Assembly (NCBI RefSeq): GCF_000747525.1
Contig: NZ_CP009278.1
Span: 1,240,001 to 1,304,000 of the forward strand
Reading direction: 5' to 3'
Length of the DNA: 64,000 nt
Origin: Sphingobacterium sp. ML3W
GTDB taxonomy: Bacteria; Bacteroidota; Bacteroidia; Sphingobacteriales; Sphingobacteriaceae
In this document: one piece after another, positions 34,637 to 43,766 of the stretch
Layout of the letters: every line of letters begins with the position of its first letter
How positions within the stretch are numbered: the first letter of the stretch is position 1
Translations under genes and position numbers: made by a program
Notes under the pieces: model-generated
Database searches by the model: none
Seen by the model: only the letters and a program-made list of their open reading frames with translations
What the model was told of the DNA's origin: nothing

Positions 34637-35935
34637 TTATTGTTGAGAAGTCCAGTTTGCACGATCCATTTGCGAATATTTCCATGGAGCACCATTATTT
34701 TCGATATTCCCAAACATGGTATTGATGCTCGCTGGCGCTTGAGATTCTTCCATAACAGTATATCTTCGCAGCTCAACAATAATTTCTAAAGGATTTATGT
34801 TCACTGGGCATTGCTCTACGCAAGCATTACAGCTTGTACAGGCCCATAGTTCTTCACGTGTTATATATGTATCTAGTAAAGATTTTCCGTCGTCTACAAA
34901 TGTTCCATTAGCCTTTATATTCTTTCCCACTTCCTCAAGACGATCGCGTGTATCCATCATGATTTTTCTCGGTGATAATAGTTTTCCTGTAATGTTGGCA
35001 GGACAGGATGATGTACACCGTCCACATTCGGTACATGTATAGGCGTCTAATAGGTTTTTCCAGGTTAAGTCTTGGACGTCTTTTGCTCCAAATCGTAGCG
35101 GTTGCTCTGAAAGGGGAGGGGTAAAACTAGGGTCCAACATTGCCTTCACCTCATTTGTTACGTTTTCCATATTCGTCAATTCACCCTTTGGTTTCAGGTT
35201 CGAGAAGTATGTGTTTGGAAATGCCAGTAGAATATGAAGGTGTTTTGAATAGGGCAGATAATTTAAGAATGCCAATACGCCCAAGATATGGAACCACCAA
35301 GATGTACGCTCAATTAGTACTAAACTACTTGGGTCATGAGGTAGAATGGATACTAAATATTGACTGATTGGAAAGGAGCCTACTGGGCTATAATGAGATC
35401 CTCCTAGGAGCTGTAGTTTTTGATCTGCCGCATTCATCAATAAAAAAGCTGTCATTAATAGGATTTCTACAATCAAAATAAGGTTAGCATCGGTTTTAGG
35501 CCAGTTCGCTAATTCAGCACTATTCAGGCGCTTTAAGTGAATGACATTTCTACGGATTAAGAAAATTATACAGCCTACTAATACGCCTAATGCAAGCCAT
35601 TCAAATGAAGCAATGAGGATATCGTAAAAGCCTCCTAGAAAAGACAAAAAGCGATGGGTGCCAAACATCCCGTCTATGACGATTTCAATCATTTCAATAT
35701 TGATGATACAAAAACCTATGTAAACGAAAAGATGTAGAATGGCAGGAGTAATTCTTTTGAACATTTTCTTTTGACCAAAGGCTACTAATAGCATAGTTTT
35801 AAGACGTTCTCCAGGTTTATCGTTTCTATTAAGCGCTCTGCCTAAATTAATATTTCTATATAGCTGTCTGGCATTTTTGGCAAACAGCAAGATGGCGCCA
35901 ATAAAGCATAATGTAAATATAAGTTGGTTAATCAT
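34637..35935 (-). CDS. Membrane-bound 4Fe-4S dicluster protein (HdrC/HdrE-like fusion)
   Basis: 432 residues. The N-terminal half (1-255) has about six membrane helices in a heme b/NarI-like arrangement. The C-terminal half binds two [4Fe-4S] clusters through CTECGRCTSSCPANITG and CTSCNACVEQCPVNINP. With the CCG protein just downstream it resembles membrane complexes passing electrons between the quinone pool and a cytoplasmic redox partner. Promoter: TATATTTG at 35957-35964 with a 40-bp palindrome just upstream. Confidence 0.86.
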   Translation of the reverse strand: MINQLIFTLCFIGAILLFAKNARQLYRNINLGRALNRNDKPGERLKTMLLVAFGQKKMFKRITPAILHLFVYIGFCIINIEMIEIVIDGMFGTHRFLSFLGGFYDILIASFEWLALGVLVGCIIFLIRRNVIHLKRLNSAELANWPKTDANLILIVEILLMTAFLLMNAADQKLQLLGGSHYSPVGSFPISQYLVSILPHDPSSLVLIERTSWWFHILGVLAFLNYLPYSKHLHILLAFPNTYFSNLKPKGELTNMENVTNEVKAMLDPSFTPPLSEQPLRFGAKDVQDLTWKNLLDAYTCTECGRCTSSCPANITGKLLSPRKIMMDTRDRLEEVGKNIKANGTFVDDGKSLLDTYITREELWACTSCNACVEQCPVNINPLEIIVELRRYTVMEESQAPASINTMFGNIENNGAPWKYSQMDRANWTSQQ

Positions 35936-35956
35936 ATTTTTTTATCACAGTATACA

Positions 35957-35964
35957 CAAATATA
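35957..35964 (-). promoter_or_regulatory. -7 box of the Fe-S operon promoter
   Basis: TATATTTG on the bottom strand, 22 nt before the start codon. The -33 position, 19 nt further upstream, falls at the centre of the adjacent palindrome and has no TTTG. Confidence 0.55.
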
Positions 35965-35965
35965 A

Positions 35966-36005
35966 TATAAATAATATATTATGCATGCATAATATATTAT
36001 TTATA
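35966..36005. promoter_or_regulatory. Perfect 40-bp palindrome, candidate operator
   Basis: Arms 35966-35985 and 35986-36005 are exact reverse complements with no loop; the centre is ATGCATGCAT, the rest A/T only. It covers the spacer and -33 region of the Fe-S operon promoter, a position fitting repressor or activator binding. A cruciform is also possible. Confidence 0.5.
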
Positions 36006-36035
36006 ATTCTTAAAAATAAATGACATATATGGATA

Positions 36036-36748
36036 AGTGTAAGGTAAGGTAAGGTAAGGTAAGGTGTAAGGTAAGGTAAGGTAAGGTAAGGTAAGGTAAG
36101 GTAAGGTAAGGTAAGGTAAGGTAAGTAAGGTAAGGTAAGGTAAGGTAAGGTAAGGTAAGGTAAGGTAAGGTAAGGTAAGGTAAGGTAAGGTAAGGTAAGG
36201 TAAGGTAAGGTAAGGTAAGGTAAGGTAAGGGTAAGGTAAGGTAAGGGTAAGGTAAGGTAAGGTAAGGTAAGGTAAGGTAAGGTAAGGTAAGGTAAGGTAA
36301 GGTAAGGTAAGGGTAAGGTAAGGTAAGGTAAGGTAAGGTAAGGTAAGGGTAAGGTAAGGTAAGGTAAGGGTAAGGGTAAGGTAAGGTAAGGTAAGGTAAG
36401 GTAAGGTAAGGTAAGGTAAGGTAAGGTAAGGTAAGGTAAGGTAAGGTAAGGTAAGGTAAGGTAAGGTAAGGTAAGGTAAGTAAGGTAAGGTAAGGTAAGG
36501 TAAGGTAAGGTAAGGTAAGGTAAGGTAAGGTAAGGTAAGGTAAGGTAAGGTAAGGTAAGGTAAGGTAAGGGTAAGGGTAAGGGTAAGGTAAGGTAAGGTA
36601 AGGTAAGGTAAGGTAAGGTAAGGTAAGGTAAGGTAAGGTAAGGTAAGGGTAAGGTAAGGTAAGGTAAGGTAAGGTAAGGTAAGGTAAGGTAAGGGTAAGG
36701 TAAGGTAAGGTAAGGTAAGGTAAGGTAAGGTAAGGTAAGGTAAGGTAA
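36036..36748. repeat. GGTAA pentanucleotide tandem array (about 140 copies)
   Basis: Roughly 710 bp of almost pure GGTAA (TTACC on the other strand). Irregular units: about eleven GGGTAA hexamers, including three in a row near 36570-36585 and two near 36368-36378; two units shortened by one G (near 36124 and 36480); and a GTGTAAGG variant near 36039 and 36064. The top strand has no C from 36025 to 36752. The bottom strand has no stop codon in any frame and, having no G, no ATG, GTG or TTG. It lies between the ompH terminator and the Fe-S operon promoter region. Copy number could be affected by assembly. Confidence 0.95.
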
Positions 36749-36782
36749 AAAAACAGCAGCCCTTTTGGACTGCTGTTTTTTA
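36747..36782 (-). terminator. Intrinsic terminator of the ompH operon
   Basis: Stem AAAAAACAGCAG / CTGCTGTTTTTT with a 10-nt loop, just beyond the last ompH gene and directly touching the GGTAA array. Confidence 0.9.
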
Positions 36783-36817
36783 TGTAAACCTAAATTTTAC
36801 TTCAGGGATGCATGAAA

Positions 36818-37387
36818 TTATTTTTTTACAGGAGTAGCTGCAGTTGATGAGATACCCAATTTTGTTTTAACATCAGCAGTTAAATCATCACCACCTTGAA
36901 AGTAAGGAATGTTTGTGCTTGAAATATCAAATACATAAGCAAAACCTTTTTCTTTAGATACTAAAGTGATAGCATCTGTTACTTTTTTATGGATAGGAGA
37001 GATTAATTCTTCTTCTTTTTTGTTTAAATCTTCTTGAGCAACACGTTGGTTTTCGTTGATACGTGTTTCGATATCACGTAATTCATTACCTAATTTCTGT
37101 AATTCAAGATCAACTGTTTCTTTATTTGCTTCACTTCTGTTACGCGCTTTGTCATTTGCTTCTTTTTGCTTTGTTTGATACATCGCATACATGTCTTGAA
37201 GCTCTTTAGTCTTTCCATCGCTTAGAGTTTTCAATTGACCTTCAGCAGTTTTGAATTCTGGAGTTGATTGTATGATTTCCATCAAATTAAGATGCCCAAT
37301 TTTTTGTTGTGCATGCGCTAACTGAGTAGCGAAAAAAACTGCTACAAATGCAATAGCACCTTTAAATAAATTTTTCATTCTTTTCAT
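36818..37387 (-). CDS. OmpH/Skp-family periplasmic chaperone (copy 2)
   Basis: 189 residues. Signal peptide (about 1-26, ending AHA|QQ), then the Skp pattern: KIGHLNLMEIIQSTPEFK, a long charged helical coiled-coil region (about 45-130), and a returning strand GFAYVFDISSTNIPYFQGGDDLT. Skp trimers carry unfolded outer-membrane proteins to the BAM complex. Last gene of the bamA-ompH-ompH run. A second in-frame ATG (37378) is an alternative start. Confidence 0.9.
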   Translation of the reverse strand: MKRMKNLFKGAIAFVAVFFATQLAHAQQKIGHLNLMEIIQSTPEFKTAEGQLKTLSDGKTKELQDMYAMYQTKQKEANDKARNRSEANKETVDLELQKLGNELRDIETRINENQRVAQEDLNKKEEELISPIHKKVTDAITLVSKEKGFAYVFDISSTNIPYFQGGDDLTADVKTKLGISSTAATPVKK

Positions 37388-37494
37388 TTTAATCTTAAAT
37401 CGTCCCTTTAAATATTATGAGACTAATTTTCGTGTTTCTAATTTAATACTTATTAATTCTCGTATTCCTTACCGCAATATTAATAAACTAATAT

Positions 37495-38028
37495 TTAGTT
37501 TGCAAGTGCTGCATTAGGTTTTAATCCTAATTTAATAATGACGTCATTACTTTTATCTAGCTTTGGATTTGCGTAAAGGAAAGTAGTTTCTTGACCTTTA
37601 TCCATTACGATATCCAATCCTTGTGCTTTAGCCAAATCCTGAATGGCTTTTGAAACACGTAGTTGAATGGGTTCTACCAATTGCTGACGCTGTTTGAACA
37701 ACTCGCCTTCAAAACCAAATTTTTGCTTTTGAAAATCTTTAACATCTTTTTCTTTTTTTACGATTTCATCCTCACGGCGTCTACGCATGTCTTCGCTTAA
37801 TAAAACTTGATCGTTTTGATACGCTTTATATAATTTTTCAATTTCAGCATATTGTTGATCAACTTCTAATTGCCATTTTTGAGAAAGATCATCTAATTGT
37901 TTTTGAGCTGATGTATATTCCGGAATATGTTTTAAAATGTATTCCGAATTAACATATGCAAAATTCTGTGCAAAAGTAGCTGATACCGTAACTACAACAA
38001 ATGCTATTGCTAAAACTATTTTTTTCAT
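37495..38028 (-). CDS. OmpH/Skp-family periplasmic chaperone (copy 1)
   Basis: 177 residues with signal peptide (1-20, ATFA|QN), FAYVNSEYILKHIPEYTSAQKQLD, a charged helical hairpin, and GLDIVMDKGQETTFLYANPKLDKS at the end. Same family as the next gene downstream, a tandem duplication common in Bacteroidota. 77 nt downstream of bamA, consistent with co-expression of chaperone and insertase. Confidence 0.92.
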   Translation of the reverse strand: MKKIVLAIAFVVVTVSATFAQNFAYVNSEYILKHIPEYTSAQKQLDDLSQKWQLEVDQQYAEIEKLYKAYQNDQVLLSEDMRRRREDEIVKKEKDVKDFQKQKFGFEGELFKQRQQLVEPIQLRVSKAIQDLAKAQGLDIVMDKGQETTFLYANPKLDKSNDVIIKLGLKPNAALAN

Positions 38029-38105
38029 GTTCTTCTTGTTATACTTCCACTAATATATGAATTCCTTTTATATGACATTTATTCGAGCAAAAAGTTTAAG
38101 CCGGA

Positions 38106-40673
38106 TTAAAATCCGCCCATATTTTGCATGATACTAAATGTGAAGTTTTGTTTCCAAACGCTGCTTGTTAATCCTGGAATTGGATCAAATGCATGACCGT
38201 AATCAATTCCTAACATTCCGAAGATTGGTAAGAAAATACGTGCACCTACACCAGCAGAGCGTCTAACTTTAAATGGATTATATTCTGAAAAATTGTTCCA
38301 AGTATTACCTGCTTCAGCAAAGGCTAATACAAAGACAGTCGCTTGTTCATTCAACATCACAGGATGTCTCAATTCCATTTGATATTTTGTATAGATAGGA
38401 CTTCCTGAACTTCTTGCCACACCTACATTTTGTGTTCCTTCTGGAATGATAACGCCGTTTGCATATCCACGCATAGCGATGATTTCAGAACCCTGTAAGA
38501 AGTCAAATCCTTGCATACCATCACCACCCACTTTGAATCGTTCAAAGGTTGAGATGCCAGTTTTATTAGAGTAGCTACCTAAGAAACCAAATTGTGCTTG
38601 TGCTTTGAAGACTAACTTACCAGCAATTTTTGCATACCATTGTGAATCAAATTTCCATTTGTGGTACTCTGTCCATTTATATCTAACTTCATCCGCAGCT
38701 GTTTGATAATTTATGTTATTAAATAACGAATATGGAGGCGTAACCTGTACCGAGAACTTAAGGTTGGATCCTGAGGTTGGGTAAATCGGCGCATCAATTG
38801 TATTACGGCTAATTTCCTGTGTTAAGTTAATATTATATGCTGTACCATTGTCAAATAAGAAATAGTTGGCATAATTTTGCAATTTATAGCGTTGGAAAGA
38901 TAATGACGTATTTACTTGGAACCAATTATCTGGCCATTGTACACGTTTACCTAAGGTTGCGGTTATACCAGTCATCCAAATACGGTTTAACTCGGCATCT
39001 TTTACCATTTGCTCTCCAGTGTACATGTTGAAACCTCCATATGAAGAGCTTGATGTATAAGCACTTAATCCAAAGTAAATAGGTTTTTTACCACCTAACC
39101 ATGGCTCTGAGAATGAGAAGCTATACGACTGGTAACGTTTACCTGAGGTTTGTCCACGAATACTTAGTTTTTGTCCGTCACCGCGTGGCAATGGTTTCCA
39201 AGAGCTTTTATTAAAAAGGTTACTTGTCGAGAAGTTATTGAATGTTAATCCTAAAGTACCGATAATCTGTCCGGCACCGTAACCACCTGATAACTCTACC
39301 TGATCCGAAGGTTTTTCAGCGACATTGTATATAAGGTCAACTGTTCCATCTGCATGATTAATATTTTCTGGAACTGGGTTTGTTTTCTGCTCATCAAAAT
39401 TACCCAATTGTGCAATCTCACGAACAGATGTCATAATTAATTCCTTTGAAAATTTTTGACCAGGTTTAGTACGAATGGATCTCAATACAACGCGATCATT
39501 TGTAACATCATTACCTTTTACAATAATGTTGTTGATGGTGAATTGTGCACCTTCATAGACGCGTAAATTTAAGTCAATAGTGTCGTTGTATACTCTTGTT
39601 TGCTCAGGGTCAATAGAAAAGGTTAGATAACCATCGTTCATATATAATGAAGAAATATCATCACTGTTACGACCTCCACCTAATAATTTCGTTGTTAGCT
39701 TTTCTTCACTAAAGATATCACCTTTGCGCATCCCCAAAATACGATTTAAAACCGTATCGGTGTATTTCGCATTACCCGTCCATCTGATGTTACCAACATA
39801 ATATTGGGGACCTTCATAAATGTCGATGTCTACCAATACATTTTTGTCATCAACTTTAATGACAGAGTCTTTCAGTATTTCAGCATCGCGGTAACCTTTA
39901 TTGTGCATTTTGGAAACTAAAGTTTCCTTTGCTTCCTTGTACTTTTCGTCCTTAAATTTACCAGGTCCAAAAATACGGAACCAAGCTTTTTGCTTAACAC
40001 CTTTTAAGTTTTTACGAAGTTGCTTTTGGCTAAAGTCTTTATTTCCAGTAAAGGTGATTTTTTTAACGCGAACTTTGCTTTTACGATCTACATCAGCCAC
40101 TAAAATCTCATTGTTTACCTGTGCGGTATCCTTTAATGTACTGATTTTAATTTCTGGATACAAATAAGCTTTTTCTCTTAAAAAACGTTGAATTGTATTA
40201 CGAGTAGTATTGATTAAATTTTCATTTACTACTTTTCCAGTATTATCGTTTAATCTTTTTCGTACTTCTTCAGTCTGGCTCTTACTTAAGCCATTGATGT
40301 CTATACGCGTTAAACGAGGTCTTTCAACGACACGGATGTCAAGAAAAATAGTTTCACCTTCAATTTTTTCAGCCCATAGCTGCACATCATCAAAAAGACC
40401 TTGTGCCATCATCACTTTTACTACACTTGATGTTTCCTCACTAGGAACTTGGATATATTGCCCAACAACTAGTTTTGATATCGTAATCAATACATTGTTG
40501 TCCAGGTGCTGCGTGCCCGAAACTGTGACACCACCAATGATATAATCTTTAGGGGATAAATAACTTATTTGGGAGGGGTCGTTCAGGTTAATAGCAGTTC
40601 CATTCACTTGTGCTTGTGCGAATTGTGGTTGGGTACATGCTAAAAATAATATAACAAATAGTATGCGCTTCAT
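38106..40673 (-). CDS. bamA: Outer membrane protein assembly factor BamA
   Basis: Inserts beta-barrel proteins into the outer membrane. 855 residues: signal peptide (1-21), five POTRA domains (about 45-440; recognisable starts ITVSGTQHLDN-like, LTRIDINGLSK, RVKKITFTGNKDFS, YVGNIRWTGNAKYTD, TINNIIVKGNDVTND), then a 16-strand barrel domain with GYGAGQIIGTLGLTFNNF and a VRGxxx-like RGYANG loop motif. The protein ends MQNMGGF with the terminal Phe of the barrel signal. A TAACTTTG -7 box at 40777-40784 suggests a promoter between uppS and bamA. Confidence 0.96.
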   Translation of the reverse strand: MKRILFVILFLACTQPQFAQAQVNGTAINLNDPSQISYLSPKDYIIGGVTVSGTQHLDNNVLITISKLVVGQYIQVPSEETSSVVKVMMAQGLFDDVQLWAEKIEGETIFLDIRVVERPRLTRIDINGLSKSQTEEVRKRLNDNTGKVVNENLINTTRNTIQRFLREKAYLYPEIKISTLKDTAQVNNEILVADVDRKSKVRVKKITFTGNKDFSQKQLRKNLKGVKQKAWFRIFGPGKFKDEKYKEAKETLVSKMHNKGYRDAEILKDSVIKVDDKNVLVDIDIYEGPQYYVGNIRWTGNAKYTDTVLNRILGMRKGDIFSEEKLTTKLLGGGRNSDDISSLYMNDGYLTFSIDPEQTRVYNDTIDLNLRVYEGAQFTINNIIVKGNDVTNDRVVLRSIRTKPGQKFSKELIMTSVREIAQLGNFDEQKTNPVPENINHADGTVDLIYNVAEKPSDQVELSGGYGAGQIIGTLGLTFNNFSTSNLFNKSSWKPLPRGDGQKLSIRGQTSGKRYQSYSFSFSEPWLGGKKPIYFGLSAYTSSSSYGGFNMYTGEQMVKDAELNRIWMTGITATLGKRVQWPDNWFQVNTSLSFQRYKLQNYANYFLFDNGTAYNINLTQEISRNTIDAPIYPTSGSNLKFSVQVTPPYSLFNNINYQTAADEVRYKWTEYHKWKFDSQWYAKIAGKLVFKAQAQFGFLGSYSNKTGISTFERFKVGGDGMQGFDFLQGSEIIAMRGYANGVIIPEGTQNVGVARSSGSPIYTKYQMELRHPVMLNEQATVFVLAFAEAGNTWNNFSEYNPFKVRRSAGVGARIFLPIFGMLGIDYGHAFDPIPGLTSSVWKQNFTFSIMQNMGGF

Positions 40674-40794
40674 TTATAAATTTTTATTGATGCTAAAGTA
40701 CATCAATCAGTTGTTAATTTTTGTTAATTAAGAAAAATTTAAGAACCAGCAAATGTGAAGGTTTAAAATCAGTCAGCAAAGTTACTAATAAAGA

Positions 40795-41532
40795 TTAGAT
40801 CTGTTCGCTAGTTTTTCCAAATCTTCTTTCCCTCTTTTGATAATCAAGAATGGCTTTAAATAGGTCTTCTTGCTCGAATTCAGGCCACATCTTATCTAAA
40901 AAACAAAATTCTGCATAAGCAATCTGCCATAAAAGAAAATTACTGATTCTATATTCACCACTTGTCCGTATGAGTAAATCTGGATTTGGTAAGTTTGCGG
41001 TATATAGATTTTGTTGAAATACCTCGGTGGTGATTTCATCGATATTTAACTCTCCTTTAACAACTTTTTCAGCTATTTCTCTTGTTGCTTGTACGATTTC
41101 TTCCTGAGAACCATAACTCAATGCTAAAGTAAGAACACATTTGGTATTGTTCGCTGTCAATTCCATTGTTTCTCGGAGCTTTTCTTGGCAATTTTTTGGT
41201 AATTTGGATAAATCTCCAATTGCATTCAAGCGAACGCCATTTTTTTGAAAAGTCTTGACTTCTTTTTTTAAGGAAGAAACCAGCAACTCCATGAGTGCTA
41301 TAACCTCTAATCTAGGTCTATTCCAGTTTTCAGATGAGAATGCATATAAGGTAAGGTGTTTAACGCCGACTTGGATTGTGGCTTCTAGAGCTTCTCTTAC
41401 TGCCTTAACACCACTCTGATGGCCAAAAATGCGTAATTTACCTTTTTCTTTTGCCCATCTTCCATTACCGTCCATAATGATGGCAATATGTTGGGGAAGA
41501 TTGTTTTTGTCAATATGATCTATTGTGCTCAT
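40795..41532 (-). CDS. uppS: Isoprenyl transferase (undecaprenyl diphosphate synthase)
   Basis: Cis-prenyltransferase making the C55 lipid carrier for cell wall precursors. 245 residues. Catalytic D21 in IIMDGNGRWAKEKG, then HLTLYAFSSENWNRP, and the C-terminal pyrophosphate-binding RTSGEYRISNFLLWQIAYAEF. Full length. Lies just upstream of bamA on the same strand; a possible bamA promoter is in the 121-nt gap. Confidence 0.96.
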   Translation of the reverse strand: MSTIDHIDKNNLPQHIAIIMDGNGRWAKEKGKLRIFGHQSGVKAVREALEATIQVGVKHLTLYAFSSENWNRPRLEVIALMELLVSSLKKEVKTFQKNGVRLNAIGDLSKLPKNCQEKLRETMELTANNTKCVLTLALSYGSQEEIVQATREIAEKVVKGELNIDEITTEVFQQNLYTANLPNPDLLIRTSGEYRISNFLLWQIAYAEFCFLDKMWPEFEQEDLFKAILDYQKRERRFGKTSEQI

Positions 41533-41912
41533 GTTCTATTTCTTTTCTTCTGCCTATCTCACGATTCGTACAAACATTTATATTAAAAAACTATCTTAAA
41601 TTATGTATAGTTTAGTTATGCGTTCTAAATTAATTTCTCTTGCTTTTTATTACCATTGTTTTACTTATTCCTGCAGAGAATGGTTTTGAAGAGCGCATGT
41701 CACATCGGCTTATAATAGCGCTATAATGATGTGAGTACCTATACCCCAGTGTCTACAGTTTGTTAAATAATTGATCCACCTGGTCTATCACATATGCTGT
41801 AAATTAGCTGCTATTTCTGGCTAGGGAAACATATACGAATAAGCTAGTCTAAATATTTTTTGGTAAATATAAATCTTTTTGATGAATCGCAAATTAGAAA
41901 TTTATGGTAATA
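41533..41912. other. Gene-free gap between nadK and uppS
   Basis: 380 AT-rich nt, with no credible frame on either strand, no RNA gene and no clear terminator. In many Bacteroidota an outer-membrane protein gene of the DUF6089 type sits here (from memory of gene order); I can find no trace of it. Confidence 0.5.
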
Positions 41913-42800
41913 TCAATAATTCCTCACATCTAATCCCCAAAGTAATTTTTCTCGAAGGGTCTCAAAATAACTTTCTCCTTCTAATCGAATTAAATTAATG
42001 TAGAATGGTGCTTTAGTTATTTTTAGTTTTACATTACTCTCCACTGTTTCATTTTTAGAATCACAGCTCAATATATATTTTTCAGAGCGGCTCTCAATTT
42101 CTAGTTCTAATTCAAATTCAGAAGATATAACGACAGGTCGTACATTTAAATTGTGAGGAGAGATAGGGGTGATAACAAAATTACCACTACCCGGCATAAT
42201 AATGGGACCACCACAGCTTAAGGAGTAAGCCGTCGATCCGGTTGGGGTTGCTATGATTAGGCCATCGGCCCAGTATGAATTTAATAGCTCGCCATTTAAA
42301 TAAGCATTCACGGTAATCATTGCCGAGCTATCATATCTAAAAACTGTAATATCGTTAAGAGCATAATTACTGTTTCCCCCAAAAAGTTCCCTGTCCGGAG
42401 ATTCCACAGCTAAAAGCGCCCTTTTTTGTATTTTATATGTTTTTGCGAAAATCTGATCAATGGATGTCTCAAAATCTGTTTTATTGATTGAAGCTAAAAA
42501 ACCCAATCTTCCAAAGTTTATTCCAGCGATTGGGATTCCCGAATTGTGAATTAATGATACTGCAGATAACATTGTCCCATCTCCACCTAGACTGAGCATA
42601 AAATCAGTATCAATAGGTAGATCTCTGTTTGAGGTATAGGTCGGGAAAGTTTCCGGACACTCAAATTGTTTTTTTAGGAATTTATAAAAGCTGTCGTAAA
42701 TCCAAATTTCGGCATTTTTACCCTTTAAGTATTCCATCAAATGGCTTACGTGCGGGATAACCGAAGGACTAAAATCTCTACCATAAATTGCTACTCTCAT
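41913..42800 (-). CDS. nadK: NAD kinase
   Basis: Phosphorylates NAD to NADP with ATP or polyphosphate. 295 residues. The GGDGT motif is in MLSLGGDGTMLSAV with NFGRLGFLA after it, and the second motif is TPTGSTAYSLSCGGPI. Normal length. It follows a CBS-domain gene on the same strand after 73 nt, likely one unit. Confidence 0.96.
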   Translation of the reverse strand: MRVAIYGRDFSPSVIPHVSHLMEYLKGKNAEIWIYDSFYKFLKKQFECPETFPTYTSNRDLPIDTDFMLSLGGDGTMLSAVSLIHNSGIPIAGINFGRLGFLASINKTDFETSIDQIFAKTYKIQKRALLAVESPDRELFGGNSNYALNDITVFRYDSSAMITVNAYLNGELLNSYWADGLIIATPTGSTAYSLSCGGPIIMPGSGNFVITPISPHNLNVRPVVISSEFELELEIESRSEKYILSCDSKNETVESNVKLKITKAPFYINLIRLEGESYFETLREKLLWGLDVRNY

Positions 42801-42873
42801 ATTGTACAGTAATTTTTATCTAGGGGTAATGATTACATTATTTTGCCAAAGATGAGAAAAAAGTAGCGTAATG

Positions 42874-43536
42874 CTAAATATTGATGTAATTCATCAATTG
42901 TTGATAGCGATCGTCTAAATCATCAAATTCTTGTAAGGTATTGAAACTAGCAATCACCTTATAATTTTGACGGGCAAAAGAGGAAAGTAAACTGGAGATA
43001 TTTGATTTATTCACTTTTATGATGACCTGTAATGAATCGTTTTCAGGAACCGCCTTTGTAGCACAATTTAATATCTGACAATTCTCGGCCTCGATAAGGT
43101 GTGCTATTTTTGATAATGAGAAATCATGAGTGCCAATTTCTAAAACGATAATGGCTCCTATATCATTGAGAGATTGCAGTACTGAAATTGTTTTTACAAG
43201 TTCTAATGAAGTTAACATTCCTTTAAATTTATTGTTTTCGTCCAGAACTGGCAAAGCATCGAGATGGTATGCAGTCATTAAACGAATCGCATCATATGGA
43301 TGTTGATTTGCTTTGACGTATATAGGTTCGGTTTTTAAGTGTATCGTAGCAATAGAAAGTTGATCATCCAATGCATTCAGTAGATCATTTTGACCGATAT
43401 AACCCAAATAGTCATCACCATCTACAACAGGTAGTAAATGAAATTGAAAATCTTCCATACGATCTAAGGCAAAAGCGACGGTATCGGTTTGCTTAATCGT
43501 TGTGTTTTGGGATAGGGGAATGTTTGCGATATACAT
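42874..43536 (-). CDS. Tandem CBS-domain protein
   Basis: 220 residues. Two CBS motifs (about 10-60 and 72-125) are followed by an ACT-like domain (about 135-215), the AcuB-like architecture. Such proteins sense adenine nucleotides. The pairing with nadK suggests, but does not prove, a link to nucleotide status. A TAACTTTG box in the upstream divergent region faces the other gene, so its own promoter is not identified. Confidence 0.82.
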   Translation of the reverse strand: MYIANIPLSQNTTIKQTDTVAFALDRMEDFQFHLLPVVDGDDYLGYIGQNDLLNALDDQLSIATIHLKTEPIYVKANQHPYDAIRLMTAYHLDALPVLDENNKFKGMLTSLELVKTISVLQSLNDIGAIIVLEIGTHDFSLSKIAHLIEAENCQILNCATKAVPENDSLQVIIKVNKSNISSLLSSFARQNYKVIASFNTLQEFDDLDDRYQQLMNYINI

Positions 43537-43648
43537 ATGAATTATTTATCTGTATACTAATGACCTTAAAATTACTAAAAAGTTTAGAAATAAAACTGTT
43601 TAGTGCTAAAAAAGCTTTATTACAGTAAAGGTCATTAAATTTTTACTT

Positions 43649-43656
43649 TAACTTTG
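43649..43656 (+). promoter_or_regulatory. -7 box upstream of the acyltransferase pair
   Basis: TAACTTTG fits TAnnTTTG; no TTTG at -33. It would give a leader of about 105 nt before the ATG at 43767. Confidence 0.4.
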
Positions 43657-43766
43657 CACAGTTTATATATTATTGATAATGTATTGCACAAATTTTATCT
43701 ACTTTTACAAAAGTGCGATTTATATTTTATATATGTAAGTAAGTTAAATCATAGTACTGGAATTTT

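Noticed and set aside
36036..36748. CRISPR array
   Set aside because: There are no spacers; it is a pure short tandem repeat with no cas genes nearby.
36036..36748. Long coding frame on the bottom strand through the GGTAA array (Leu-Pro-Tyr-Leu-Thr repeats)
   Set aside because: Although free of stops, it contains no G, so no ATG, GTG or TTG start. The upstream ompH terminator and frame stops prevent a start from outside.
36036..36748. Telomere-like repeat
   Set aside because: The GGGTAA variant is not a rotation of TTAGGG, and the array is internal to a region with genes on both sides.
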